Assembly: GCA_036476315.1 (NCBI GenBank)
Contig: JAZGBI010000015.1
Coordinates: 1-45,000, forward strand
Direction of reading: 5' to 3'
From: Candidatus Neomarinimicrobiota bacterium
Lineage (GTDB): Bacteria; Fidelibacterota; Marinisomatia; Marinisomatales; S15-B10
Length of the DNA: 45,000 bases
Numbering within the stretch: position 1 is the first letter of the stretch; the number at the start of each line of letters is the position of its first letter. Made by a program: the position numbers and the translations under genes. Shown here one piece after another: positions 7,755 through 15,992 of this stretch. The notes beneath the pieces are model-generated. The model saw only the letters and a list, made by a program, of their open reading frames with translations, did no database searches and was not told where the DNA came from.

Positions 7755-8732
7755 GTGGTGAAAAAAAGTTCAAAGAATAGTTTTTCACATCTTGACAAAA
7801 CGGGAAACGTGCGGATGGTGGATGTTTCCGGCAAAAGGAGATCATCCCGAGTGGCGAGGGCGGAGGGATACGTCAGTATGCAGAGGACGACGCTCGATGC
7901 CCTTCAAAGTGGTGAAACTCCCAAGGGGAACGTCCTCACGACGGCCAAGATCGCCGGGATTCAGGCTGCCAAGGGGACCGCTCATATTATCCCACTCTGC
8001 CATCCCCTGGACCTTTCGTGGGTGGAGATGGAGTTTACTCTACAACAGGATCGGATCCGCATCGATTCGGAGGTGAAGACGAAGGATGCGACGGGTGTGG
8101 AGATGGAGGCTCTGACAGCCGTTTCGGTGGCGGCTTTAACCATTTATGACATGTGCAAGGCAATGGACAAAAAGATGACGATCACCGGTATTCGATTGTT
8201 GGAGAAAAAAGGGGGAAAGTCCGATTATCCTACCGACTATCGTCCCCGGGTGGGGATTATCGTAATCTCGGACACTGTCCACGCCGGAAAAAGTGATGAC
8301 GTGTCAGGGGATATCTTGAAGGTGGAATTCAGGGGATCGGGATGTCAGGTGGATCATTCCGCTATCCTCCCAGATGGATCGGAGGATCTTGAAGAGACGA
8401 TCGGTTCGTGGATTGATAAGGGGGCAGAGCTCATTATCACCTCCGGAGGGACCGGCGTGGGTCCTAGGGATCTAACCATTCCGGTCGTGGAGAAATTGTT
8501 TGACTCGCGTCTTCCTGGAGTGGAGCAAGCCCTTCACGCCTACGGGCGGACCCGGGTCGGTACAGCCATGCTTTCGCGTCTGGCGGCGGGCACCGTTAAG
8601 AGTGCTCTGGTCATCTGCCTTCCTGGGAGTCCGGGCGCCGCCCGGGATGCATTGAAAGTCCTGATCCCCTCAATTTTCCACGCCTACCCTGTTATGGAGG
8701 GGAAAGGTCACGCCGGCCTTGAGTCTGACTGA
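7755..8732 (+). CDS. moaCB: bifunctional MoaC-MoaB fusion protein
   Basis: Two molybdopterin enzymes are joined in one 325-residue chain. Residues about 10-155 are MoaC, the cyclic pyranopterin monophosphate synthase, with 'IPLCHPLDL' and 'TGVEMEALTAVSVAALTIYD'. Residues about 160-320 are MoaB/MogA-type molybdopterin adenylyltransferase, with 'VGIIVISDTV', 'ITSGGTGVGPRDLT' and 'CLPGSPGA'. The junction is short ('GGKSDYPTDYRPR'). The start is GTG 7755 or GTG 7758. The gap from moaA (95 bases) is AT-rich, with short repeats of TTGAC/CAATTG, and could hold an internal promoter. Such fusions are known in several bacteria. Confidence 0.93.
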   Translation: MVKKSSKNSFSHLDKTGNVRMVDVSGKRRSSRVARAEGYVSMQRTTLDALQSGETPKGNVLTTAKIAGIQAAKGTAHIIPLCHPLDLSWVEMEFTLQQDRIRIDSEVKTKDATGVEMEALTAVSVAALTIYDMCKAMDKKMTITGIRLLEKKGGKSDYPTDYRPRVGIIVISDTVHAGKSDDVSGDILKVEFRGSGCQVDHSAILPDGSEDLEETIGSWIDKGAELIITSGGTGVGPRDLTIPVVEKLFDSRLPGVEQALHAYGRTRVGTAMLSRLAAGTVKSALVICLPGSPGAARDALKVLIPSIFHAYPVMEGKGHAGLESD

Positions 8733-8733
8733 C

Positions 8734-9477
8734 GTGAATCCGGACATCATTTTACCCTTTCTGTTCATCATTGTCTCCATGCTCTATTCCAGTGTCGGTC
8801 TGGGAGGAGGATCTTCCTATACGGCCCTGATGGCCATCTTTGGGATGAAGCATGAGTTGATTCCCACCATTTCCCTGGCATTGAATCTCGTGGTAACATT
8901 CATAGGGATGATAGCATTCTGGAGGGGAGGGCACCTGAATTTCAGGCTTATTCTTCCGTTTGTTGTTACCTCAGTCCCCATGTCCTACGTTGGGGGAGCA
9001 GTTCGCCTCCCTGAGGAGGTCTTCTTCTGGCTACTCCTGGTGACGTTGGTGTTAGCGGCGGCGCGGCTTTATCTTGTGAACGATCTGACGCTTCGAATTC
9101 ATTTGGACCGCCGCCAGAGCCTCGCACTCTCACTGCTCATCGGTGCACTCCTCGGTTTCGTGGCAGGGACCGTTGGGATCGGAGGAGGAATCTACCTGGT
9201 TCCTCTCATCATTCTTTTCGGCATGTCGACGGAAAAGGAGGCGGCTGCTGCGGGGACGGTTTTCGTCTGGGTTAATTCTGCGGCGGGTTTCATTTCGCGT
9301 GTCCAGAGGGGAGCCTTCAGTGGTGCCACTTTTTTTCCCATGGTGGGGGCGGTGGTTCTTGGAGGATTGCTGGGATCCCACCTGGGGGCAGAGCGATTCA
9401 GCCCGAAGATGGTTCAACGACTTCTGGGAATTGTCATCCTTGCGGCGATTTTCTATCTCATGAGGAAGATTATTTGA
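8734..9477 (+). CDS. TauE/SafE family membrane exporter
   Basis: This roughly 247-residue protein with about eight transmembrane segments has the duplicated TauE/SafE motif: 'SVGLGGGSSYTALMAIFG' in the first half and 'GFVAGTVGIGGGIYLVPLIILFG' in the second. The family exports sulfite, sulfoacetate or related organosulfur anions. The GTG at 8734 begins one base after the moaCB stop. A TTG at 8719 in the same frame would overlap moaCB. It lies inside the Moco operon between moaCB and moeA. Movement of sulfite or another oxyanion linked to a molybdoenzyme is a reasonable inference, but the substrate is not shown. Confidence 0.87.
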   Translation: MNPDIILPFLFIIVSMLYSSVGLGGGSSYTALMAIFGMKHELIPTISLALNLVVTFIGMIAFWRGGHLNFRLILPFVVTSVPMSYVGGAVRLPEEVFFWLLLVTLVLAAARLYLVNDLTLRIHLDRRQSLALSLLIGALLGFVAGTVGIGGGIYLVPLIILFGMSTEKEAAAAGTVFVWVNSAAGFISRVQRGAFSGATFFPMVGAVVLGGLLGSHLGAERFSPKMVQRLLGIVILAAIFYLMRKII

Positions 9478-10706
9478 TTTCAGTCCCCGAGGCGCAACAG
9501 ATCATCCGAGATGCCGCCCCGGAACCAGAAGTGGAATCGGTTCCGTATGACCGGTTCTCAGGCCGGGTACTTGCTGAAGAAGTTCGGGCAAGTTTCCCGC
9601 ACCCTCGCTTCGACAATTCTGCCATGGATGGTTTTGCGGTCAGATGGAGGGACACACGGAGTGCCTCGAGAAAAAAATCAGTCAGCCTGAGAATGAAGGG
9701 GGAAATCTCGGCGGGAACGGTTCCAGCTATTGATGTGGTGAGGGGTGAGTGTGCACAGGTGATGACGGGAGCTCCCATTCCCCCGGGTGCCGACGCAGTG
9801 GTCAGGGTGGAAGATACGAGCGGCTTTGACTCAAGACGTGATGTGGAGTTCTATAGACCCGCCAGGGCCCGGGAAAACATTCGTTTCAGAGGCGAAGAAA
9901 TTGAGAAGGGGGAAACCGTGGTCCCGGTGGGGAGACGGTTGGGTGCAGCGGAAACAGGTACCCTTGCGACATTCGGATACGCAGAGGTAGAAGCGTACCG
10001 TAAACCCAAGGTGGCGATCTTCGCCACGGGTGATGAACTCAAGAGCCCCGGTGAACCTCTCCGTCCAGGTGAAATCTATGATTCGAATCTTCCGGTTATG
10101 AGGAGTCTTGTGGACAGGGTGGGGGCGGAGCTTGTGGTTGAGGAAGAAATTGGGGACAATCCTGCCAAGCTGAAGCAGTTCTTTGAACGCGCACTTTCCC
10201 TATCCGATGTGATCCTTTCCTCCGGGGGCATTTCCATGGGTCGTTACGATTTTGTGCGCGCCGTGCTTGCGGATATGGGTTTGCGCGAGCGTTTCTGGGG
10301 CGTATCTCAGAAGCCGGGGAAGCCACTGTTTTTCGGAACCATGGAAAAGATTCTGGTATTCGGTCTCCCGGGCAATCCCGTTTCTGTATTCATCTGTTTC
10401 ATGGAATACGTGTGGCCCACCTTCGAACGCTGTATGGGGCTTGAACCTCAGCGAAAACTGGAGGCGGTTCTCTCGGAACCCTTCCCGAGAGATCCCGTGA
10501 TGCACCGGTTTCTTTTCGGCAACTTCTGGACGGATAGGGGCATTGTCAAATGTGCGCCGACGAAAAAGCTCGGGTCTCACATGCTCACCTCGGCAGTGGG
10601 CGCCAACGCCATCCTCGAATCGGGTCCCGGGAAGGATCATTTTAAGGAAGGTGATCGGATCAAGGTCTCCCCTCTGCCGTGGGAGTCCATGGGGAATCAG
10701 TCATGA
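9474..10706 (+). CDS. moeA: molybdopterin molybdenumtransferase MoeA
   Basis: MoeA inserts molybdate into adenylated molybdopterin. The 410-residue protein carries the family signatures 'FDNSAMDGFAV', 'VMTGAPIPPGADAVVRVED', 'FATGDEL', 'EIYDSN', 'SSGGISMGRYDFV' and 'VFGLPGNPVSVF', followed by the C-terminal beta-barrel domain. The start is a TTG (9474-9476) that overlaps the TGA of the exporter gene (9475-9477), indicating translational coupling. Its own TGA overlaps the ATG of moaD, and this TGA works as a normal stop. Confidence 0.95.
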   Translation: MISVPEAQQIIRDAAPEPEVESVPYDRFSGRVLAEEVRASFPHPRFDNSAMDGFAVRWRDTRSASRKKSVSLRMKGEISAGTVPAIDVVRGECAQVMTGAPIPPGADAVVRVEDTSGFDSRRDVEFYRPARARENIRFRGEEIEKGETVVPVGRRLGAAETGTLATFGYAEVEAYRKPKVAIFATGDELKSPGEPLRPGEIYDSNLPVMRSLVDRVGAELVVEEEIGDNPAKLKQFFERALSLSDVILSSGGISMGRYDFVRAVLADMGLRERFWGVSQKPGKPLFFGTMEKILVFGLPGNPVSVFICFMEYVWPTFERCMGLEPQRKLEAVLSEPFPRDPVMHRFLFGNFWTDRGIVKCAPTKKLGSHMLTSAVGANAILESGPGKDHFKEGDRIKVSPLPWESMGNQS

Positions 10707-10957
10707 CGGACACAATTTCCGTCAAATTGGTCTGCCATTCCGTTGTGAAGCACGCTCTGGGGTCCGGAGAACTGGAGGTTCGGCTTCCTGTTGACGCAAC
10801 GGGCGCGGATCTGGAAAAGCACATTCGGGAGATGGCTGGAGGACGGCTGGAAAATGTTCCCTTTCGACTGGCGGTCAATCGGACATTCGTTTCAAGAGAC
10901 GTAGTTTTGTCGCAAGGGGATGAGGTGTCTTTAATCCCACCCATGCAGGGAGGGTGA
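10703..10957 (+). CDS. moaD: molybdopterin synthase sulfur carrier subunit MoaD
   Basis: This 84-residue ubiquitin-like protein ends in the required Gly-Gly ('LIPPMQGG'), whose C-terminus is thiocarboxylated and donates sulfur to precursor Z. ATG 10703 overlaps the moeA stop (ATGA), and moaE follows one base after its own stop. The open frame extends eight codons further upstream, but the overlap start gives the normal length. The nearby TusA could feed its sulfur supply, though no MoeB-like activating enzyme is seen in the window. Confidence 0.93.
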   Translation: MTDTISVKLVCHSVVKHALGSGELEVRLPVDATGADLEKHIREMAGGRLENVPFRLAVNRTFVSRDVVLSQGDEVSLIPPMQGG

Positions 10958-10958
10958 T

Positions 10959-11396
10959 GTGGTCATAGCCGAAATCATTGACGGGGAGATTACTCCTTTT
11001 CCAAGCGAGGATTCCCGGACATCGGATGGTGCGGAACTGGTTTTCAATGGCCGGGTACGCAACGTCGAGGGGGAAAACGCAATTATGGCCCTGGAATACG
11101 AGCAATACGAAGGAATGGCTGCCCGGGAGCTTCAAGTCCTGGCCGAGGAAGCGGAGGGGAAGTTCCCCATCCACGACCTTTTTTGCCGTCACCGCGTTGG
11201 CGAGGTGCCTGTTGGAGAGGTATCCATGCATGTATCGATCTGGTCCGAACATCGAACGGAAGCATTGGAAGCCATTACCTGGTTCCTATCGGAACTCAAG
11301 AGCCGGGTTCCCATCTGGAAGTGGGCCGTTCTTCCGGACGGGCAAAAATTACCCTCTGAATCGCCGACTCACCCCGTGGGCAGTCCGGTTCGGTGA
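10959..11396 (+). CDS. moaE: molybdopterin synthase catalytic subunit MoaE
   Basis: MoaE forms the heterotetramer with MoaD that builds the dithiolene of molybdopterin. Recognisable positions are the Arg in 'FNGRVRN', the 'EHRTEAL' helix and the catalytic lysine in 'VPIWKWAVLPDG'. The start is GTG 10959. The product has 145 residues, with a short Pro/Ser-rich tail beyond the usual end. The stop overlaps the GTG start of the following transporter (GTGA), so the two are probably translationally coupled. Confidence 0.94.
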   Translation: MVIAEIIDGEITPFPSEDSRTSDGAELVFNGRVRNVEGENAIMALEYEQYEGMAARELQVLAEEAEGKFPIHDLFCRHRVGEVPVGEVSMHVSIWSEHRTEALEAITWFLSELKSRVPIWKWAVLPDGQKLPSESPTHPVGSPVR

Positions 11397-12787
11397 TCGC
11401 CAACTTAATATACTGGATTACCGAGAGACGGTGGCTCTTTGTCGCCTTCGCCACTGGTGCTCTCCTTTTCCTTCTTCCCCCTCCTTCCGGTCTTTCCATG
11501 GCAGGTTACCGGACCCTTGTCATTGTGGTGGTTGCCTTGGTGCTCATCGTCTTTGAGCCTATTCCTCTTCCGGCCGTAGCCATGTTAATTCTGGCGTTCG
11601 AAGTGATTTTCGGGATCGCCTCACCGGACATGGTAGCAAAATCGTTTATGAGTGATGCCGTTTTTTTCATCATGGGATCTTTGATGTTGGCAGTATCCAT
11701 CGTGAAGCAGGGTCTTGATACCCGGCTTGCTTTGGGGATCATACGCCTTACGGGGAATAAGACCTGGAAGCTGGTAGCCGGTTTCACAACTATTTCTGCC
11801 CTCCTGTCATCCTTCATCGGCGAGCACACTGTCGCGGCCATGTTGCTGCCGGTAGCTTTGACCCTTATCCACTACGCAGACAGAGACCCCAGGAAAGTGA
11901 CCGGTCTCACTTCACTTCTGCTCTTTTCTATCGCATACGGCAGCACCATCGGATCCATAGGGACACCATCGGGCGGCGGCAGAAATGTCATCATGCTGGA
12001 ATATTGGTCCCAGTTTGGCATTCACAGTATTACCTATCTGGAGTGGATGAAATACGCCTATCCCATACTCCTTTTTGAAATTCCCCTGACTGTCCTCATC
12101 CTCTGGTGGACATTCAAGCCTGAGAAGAAGATACTGGACACCGGTGTAAGAAAACTGGTGGTCAAAGTAGCGAAGAGCGGAAGGATGACGGCCAGGCAAA
12201 TCTTGGCCATCTTCGTATTCGTATTGATTTTTCTGGGCTGGGTTTTTCTGAGCGACTCCATCGGCCTCGGAATTGTAGCCTTGATTGGTGTATTCCTCTA
12301 TTTGGCACTGGGACTTGTGGAATGGGAGGACCTGAACAGAAACACGAACTGGGGTGTCATTGTTCTCTTCGGGGCCGCCATTTCCATGGGCTTCCAGATG
12401 AGGCAGACGGGTGCTGCCATGTGGATCGCGCACCTCACGGTTGATGGACTGAGTTCGGTCATTTCCAATCTACCGGCCATAAGAGGAACGGTGGCCGTTG
12501 TTCTCACGACTGTTCTGTCCAATCTAATGAGCAGTTCGGCTACCGTTGCGATGATTGGGCCCATCGTACTCAATATGGGAGGTGACCCGGTCGTAATGGG
12601 CTTTACCACGGCGATTTCTTCTGCTTTTGGCTACTTTACCGTTGTTGCTGCGCCGGCCTGTATGATCGTCTATTCGTGCGGATTGCTCAGAGCGGTGGAA
12701 TTTGTAAAGGCGGGCTGGAAGATGGCTCTCATGTCCATCGTGGTTCTCATTCTAGTCTCGCAACTATGGTGGCCCCTGTTACGTTAA
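11393..12787 (+). CDS. DASS/SLC13 family anion transporter (no RCK domain)
   Basis: This 464-residue membrane protein is a compact DASS permease without the regulatory RCK insert found in the copy at 1765. Substrate-loop motifs are 'YGSTIGSIGTPSGGGRN' in the first repeat and 'SNLMSSSATVAMIGPI' in the second. The GTG start overlaps the moaE stop, tying it to the Moco operon. Molybdate, sulfate or dicarboxylate uptake are all possible from the family. The operon position favours an oxyanion, which is inference only. Confidence 0.88.
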   Translation: MIANLIYWITERRWLFVAFATGALLFLLPPPSGLSMAGYRTLVIVVVALVLIVFEPIPLPAVAMLILAFEVIFGIASPDMVAKSFMSDAVFFIMGSLMLAVSIVKQGLDTRLALGIIRLTGNKTWKLVAGFTTISALLSSFIGEHTVAAMLLPVALTLIHYADRDPRKVTGLTSLLLFSIAYGSTIGSIGTPSGGGRNVIMLEYWSQFGIHSITYLEWMKYAYPILLFEIPLTVLILWWTFKPEKKILDTGVRKLVVKVAKSGRMTARQILAIFVFVLIFLGWVFLSDSIGLGIVALIGVFLYLALGLVEWEDLNRNTNWGVIVLFGAAISMGFQMRQTGAAMWIAHLTVDGLSSVISNLPAIRGTVAVVLTTVLSNLMSSSATVAMIGPIVLNMGGDPVVMGFTTAISSAFGYFTVVAAPACMIVYSCGLLRAVEFVKAGWKMALMSIVVLILVSQLWWPLLR

Positions 12788-12844
12788 TTGTCTTGGATTC
12801 GAGGAGAAAAATTGGCATAATTTCTCCGGAATGGTGAAAAGATC

Positions 12845-13726
12845 GTGAAATTCTTAGTGGGAATCGGAAGCAAGGAGTATTCGGAGCCAACTCTCAATAT
12901 CGGGTCCCGCATTGCCAAATCCTTTGGTGCAGACCTGAGTGTTGTTTACGTAGGGCCAAAACCGAAGCAGATCCATGAGGGGCGCATCAATCTGGTTCGT
13001 GACGCCCTGGCGAACTGGGAAATATACCATCCGGGAATTGAAATCCTGAAGTGGGCATTTGACTACTTGCACGATTCAAGTTTCCTTGAGGAGAAAGAAG
13101 AGATAGATGTCTTTCACCCTGAGAATATGGTGGAAGAGAAAGGACGGTTCCGGATGGTCCTGCCGGCGAGGTACGGACAAACTATCAGTTTGATCCTGAG
13201 GGAGGGAGATATCATCGGTGAGCTGCGACGGGAATGCAATCAGGATGACTATACGCTCACTATTATTGGTGGAAGCAAAAAGAGGCGCATGGCCCACAAC
13301 TTAATCCAGTACATTCCCACTTCCGTTCTTGTTAGTGAGAATGTTGATCTGTCGAGGGAGTACAAAGTGCTCCTGTGTGTGGATGATTCGGAGGCGACGA
13401 AACGGGCCGTTCGGTTCGGTGCCACGATAGCCCAAAATCTCGAAATGGCCGTGGAACTCCTCACTGTGTCGAAAACCACGCACTTCGGTTCCGGGTACCG
13501 GGGTGCCGCTAGGTCCGCTGCGCGCTACCTCGATTCCAAAAACATAACCTACAATCAACAGTTCCTCACCGGAGATCCTGTAAGGACGTTTGTGAAAGTG
13601 GCCGGTGACGATCACATCATTGTCATGGGACTGTCCACCCAGTCACCCCTTAAGAAATTCTTTGTGGGAAGCAAACCCATCAAAACGCTGGAACTGGGTA
13701 ACTGTCCGATTCTGGTGGTTCGATAG
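12845..13726 (+). CDS. tandem universal stress protein (UspA) domain protein
   Basis: This 293-residue soluble protein has two Usp folds. The first ('FLVGIGSKEYSEPTLNIGSR', residues 3-150) is divergent. The second, from about residue 178 ('YKVLLCVDDSEATKRAVRFG'), ends in 'HIIVMGLSTQSPLKKFFVG' and 'CPILVV', a partly degenerate form of the ATP-binding motif. Tandem Usp proteins often accompany transporters and modulate them. The position 57 bases after the DASS gene fits that, but no direct evidence is available. The start is GTG 12845. Confidence 0.85.
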   Translation: MKFLVGIGSKEYSEPTLNIGSRIAKSFGADLSVVYVGPKPKQIHEGRINLVRDALANWEIYHPGIEILKWAFDYLHDSSFLEEKEEIDVFHPENMVEEKGRFRMVLPARYGQTISLILREGDIIGELRRECNQDDYTLTIIGGSKKRRMAHNLIQYIPTSVLVSENVDLSREYKVLLCVDDSEATKRAVRFGATIAQNLEMAVELLTVSKTTHFGSGYRGAARSAARYLDSKNITYNQQFLTGDPVRTFVKVAGDDHIIVMGLSTQSPLKKFFVGSKPIKTLELGNCPILVVR

Positions 13727-13734
13727 ATAATTGC

Positions 13735-14448
13735 GTGCGGCACAGGAATCTCCATTCATGGGATGTTTCAGTCGCCGAGGCGAAACAGATTCAGGAGAGG
13801 CTCCGGCAGAAAGTCGTGATCTCACCCCTGACCGGCACGATTGATTATGTTGCTGGTGCCGACGTCTCGTTTGACAGGGGTTCCAACGTAGTTCATGCGG
13901 CCATCGTTGTCCTTCAGTTTCCTGATCTTTCCATCGTTGAAAAAAAGGGAGCTACCGAAGTTGTGGATTTTCCATACGTGCCGGGCCTTCTCGCTTTCCG
14001 GGAGGGTCCTCCGGTGCTCAGTGCATGGGAAAAATTGAAGAAGAAACCAGATGTCATCCTGTTCGATGCTCACGGTTTTGCGCATCCCCGAAGATTTGGA
14101 TTGGCCTGTCACCTGGGAGTCATTCTGGATGTTCCCTCAGCCGGTTGTGCAAAGAGCGTGCTGGTTGGGAGCTATTCGGAACCAGGATTGACAGCTGGTG
14201 AGTTTTCACCTCTTCTGGACGGAGGTGAGGAAGTGGGAGCTGCTGTCCGGACCCGGGACGGCGTGAGCCCCGTCTTTGTCACTGTAGGTCACCGTGTGGA
14301 TCTTGCGAGCGCCATAAAGCTTGCACTCAACTGCGTCAAGGGTTTCAGGGTACCCGAACCTACCAGGCAGGCACACCTGGCCGTGAACATTCTCAGAAGA
14401 GGGGATGATCTGAAAAATGGCGATGAAAGCCAGCTAGACATGTTTTAA
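13735..14448 (+). CDS. nfi: endonuclease V (deoxyinosine 3' endonuclease)
   Basis: Endonuclease V nicks DNA one base 3' of deoxyinosine during repair of deaminated adenine. The 237-residue protein has the catalytic segments 'AGADVSF' (first Asp), 'YVPGLLAFREGP', 'LFDAHGFAHPRRFGLACHLG' and 'GHRVDL'. It starts at GTG 13735, eight bases after the Usp gene. 'DAHG' replaces the more common 'DGHG' but keeps the catalytic Asp. No related repair gene is adjacent. Confidence 0.92.
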   Translation: MRHRNLHSWDVSVAEAKQIQERLRQKVVISPLTGTIDYVAGADVSFDRGSNVVHAAIVVLQFPDLSIVEKKGATEVVDFPYVPGLLAFREGPPVLSAWEKLKKKPDVILFDAHGFAHPRRFGLACHLGVILDVPSAGCAKSVLVGSYSEPGLTAGEFSPLLDGGEEVGAAVRTRDGVSPVFVTVGHRVDLASAIKLALNCVKGFRVPEPTRQAHLAVNILRRGDDLKNGDESQLDMF

Positions 14449-14466
14449 CGTTCAGGAGGATTTTCT

Positions 14467-15324
14467 ATGTGTCGGTTCCTTGCATATAAGGGCGCGCCCA
14501 TCTTGATGGATAAACTTCTCTATAGGCCTGAGAACTCACTGATTCATCAAAGTTACGGCGCACGGGAGCGGGCGGAGCCGTTGAACGGGGACGGTTTCGG
14601 TGTGGGATGGTACATGCCCGAGATTGATCCCGAGCCAGCGGTATTTCTCTCCATTCAGCCTGCCTGGAACAACGCGAATCTGAAATATCTCTCCCCAAAA
14701 GTCCTTTCGGCCTGCATTCTCGCCCATATTCGGGCAGCTACTTCTGGCGATGTCTCGGAAGCGAATTGTCACCCGTTTCATTACAGGAATTTGCTCTTTA
14801 TGCATAACGGATCCATCGGGGATTTTCGGATAATCAAGCGGGCTCTCAGGATGCGTCTTTCGGACGGCATTTATGATTGGATCAAAGGCGAGACGGACTC
14901 TGAGCACTTTTTCGCTCTCTTTCTGGAACACCTTTACGGGAAGAAGGACAGCTACACCCGGGACGATCTGATTAAGTCCCTTATCACTGCGGTTGAGGAA
15001 ATCCTTGGACTTCTTGACGAACATGGTATTTCCCGACCCTTCTTTCTGAATTCAGTCCTTACGGATGGTGAGACTGTCCTTGCCACGCGATACGTGTCGG
15101 ATTCAAGTCTCGAACCCCATTCCCTGTATCATTCTAAAGGCGGTCGATTTGAATGCATAGAGGGCGTTTGCCGTATGAGCGAAGGAGACCCTTCGGAACA
15201 TGCCGTTCTCATTGTCTCTGAGAAATTGACAGATATTGACGAAGACTGGCACAAGGTCCCTCCCAATCACATGGTGGTAGTTGACAGTGAATTATCCATA
15301 TCTATAGTTCCCATGGTCGTCTGA
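14467..15324 (+). CDS. class II glutamine amidotransferase (EgtC/YafJ-like)
   Basis: This 285-residue Ntn-hydrolase has the catalytic Cys at position 2 (MCRFLAYKG), 'NGDGFGVGWY' and 'HIRAAT...NCHPF', then 'FMHNGSIGDF'. This is the compact amidotransferase fold also used by EgtC, which removes the gamma-glutamyl group from the EgtB product in ergothioneine synthesis. egtB and egtD lie about 6 kb downstream, so an EgtC role is possible. YafJ-like proteins of unknown function share the same motifs, and other genes intervene. A strong CAGGAGGA site precedes ATG 14467. Confidence 0.82.
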   Translation: MCRFLAYKGAPILMDKLLYRPENSLIHQSYGARERAEPLNGDGFGVGWYMPEIDPEPAVFLSIQPAWNNANLKYLSPKVLSACILAHIRAATSGDVSEANCHPFHYRNLLFMHNGSIGDFRIIKRALRMRLSDGIYDWIKGETDSEHFFALFLEHLYGKKDSYTRDDLIKSLITAVEEILGLLDEHGISRPFFLNSVLTDGETVLATRYVSDSSLEPHSLYHSKGGRFECIEGVCRMSEGDPSEHAVLIVSEKLTDIDEDWHKVPPNHMVVVDSELSISIVPMVV

Positions 15325-15338
15325 GGAGGATTTACGTC

Positions 15339-15761
15339 GTGTTTCCCTGGAGACCCGAAACGGTTCATCCCCTGTTTGTCCATTTTCCCATCGCGCTGCT
15401 TTCCACAGGATGGTTATTCGATGTGATGGGTACATTCCTCAAGAAACAGTCCCTGCGTGACTCCGGATGGTGGTGTCTCGTTTTTGGTGTTGTTTCGACT
15501 CTGTTCACTATTCCCACCGGATTCCTGGCAGACAGAGTTACCGGTCACATGGCTGACCCGTTTCCCCTTTACAACACTCACGGCGTCCTTCAGATAACCT
15601 CATCGGTACTGTTCTTGATTCTCCTGGTGTGGAGATGGAAAGCTCAATGCAGACTTCCAGAAAAACCCCTTCTCTATTTGTACTTCGGAATCGGAGGTCT
15701 TGCTGTCGTCCTTTTGTTCTACGGCGGACATCTGGGTGCCCAGCTGGCGGGAGAGATTTGA
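15339..15761 (+). CDS. DUF2231-type small integral membrane protein
   Basis: The protein has 140 residues and four predicted transmembrane helices. The N-terminal 'HPLFVHFPIALLSTGWLFD' with two conserved His residues, and the C-terminal 'YGGHLGAQL', are the hallmarks of the DUF2231 family. The His residues suggest haem or metal binding, but no function is established from sequence. It starts at GTG 15339 after a GAGGAGGA site and lies 14 bases after the amidotransferase gene, so it is probably in the same transcript. Confidence 0.78.
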   Translation: MFPWRPETVHPLFVHFPIALLSTGWLFDVMGTFLKKQSLRDSGWWCLVFGVVSTLFTIPTGFLADRVTGHMADPFPLYNTHGVLQITSSVLFLILLVWRWKAQCRLPEKPLLYLYFGIGGLAVVLLFYGGHLGAQLAGEI

Positions 15762-15776
15762 CACTCTGGTAGAATC

Positions 15777-15814
15777 ATCCACAGGATCTTCCAAAGGATC
15801 TTGAGATGAGATTC
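15777..15814. repeat. 38-base repeat, left copy (inverted relative to 41144-41181)
   Basis: These 38 bases are the exact reverse complement of 41144-41181, 25 kb away, and identity stops on both sides. The unit contains two similar halves (AGGATCTTcc / AAGGATCTTga). It lies in the 231-base gap between the DUF2231 gene and thiI, which otherwise shows no gene. It looks like a dispersed intergenic repeat. Confidence 0.8.
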
Positions 15815-15992
15815 GCCTCGAAGACACAAGAAGACAAGGTGTTAGAGTGTTCAGGTGTTCGGGTATGGGGAGATTGGCCGGTTCTCGAACACTCGACCAG
15901 TCAGGCTGTGATCATTATAGTGTCTTTGCGAAGTTACCAGCCTGCTCTCTCGAGAGCTCGGGAGCTGCCAGGGAGGGCTGGCAGGGCGGCTG

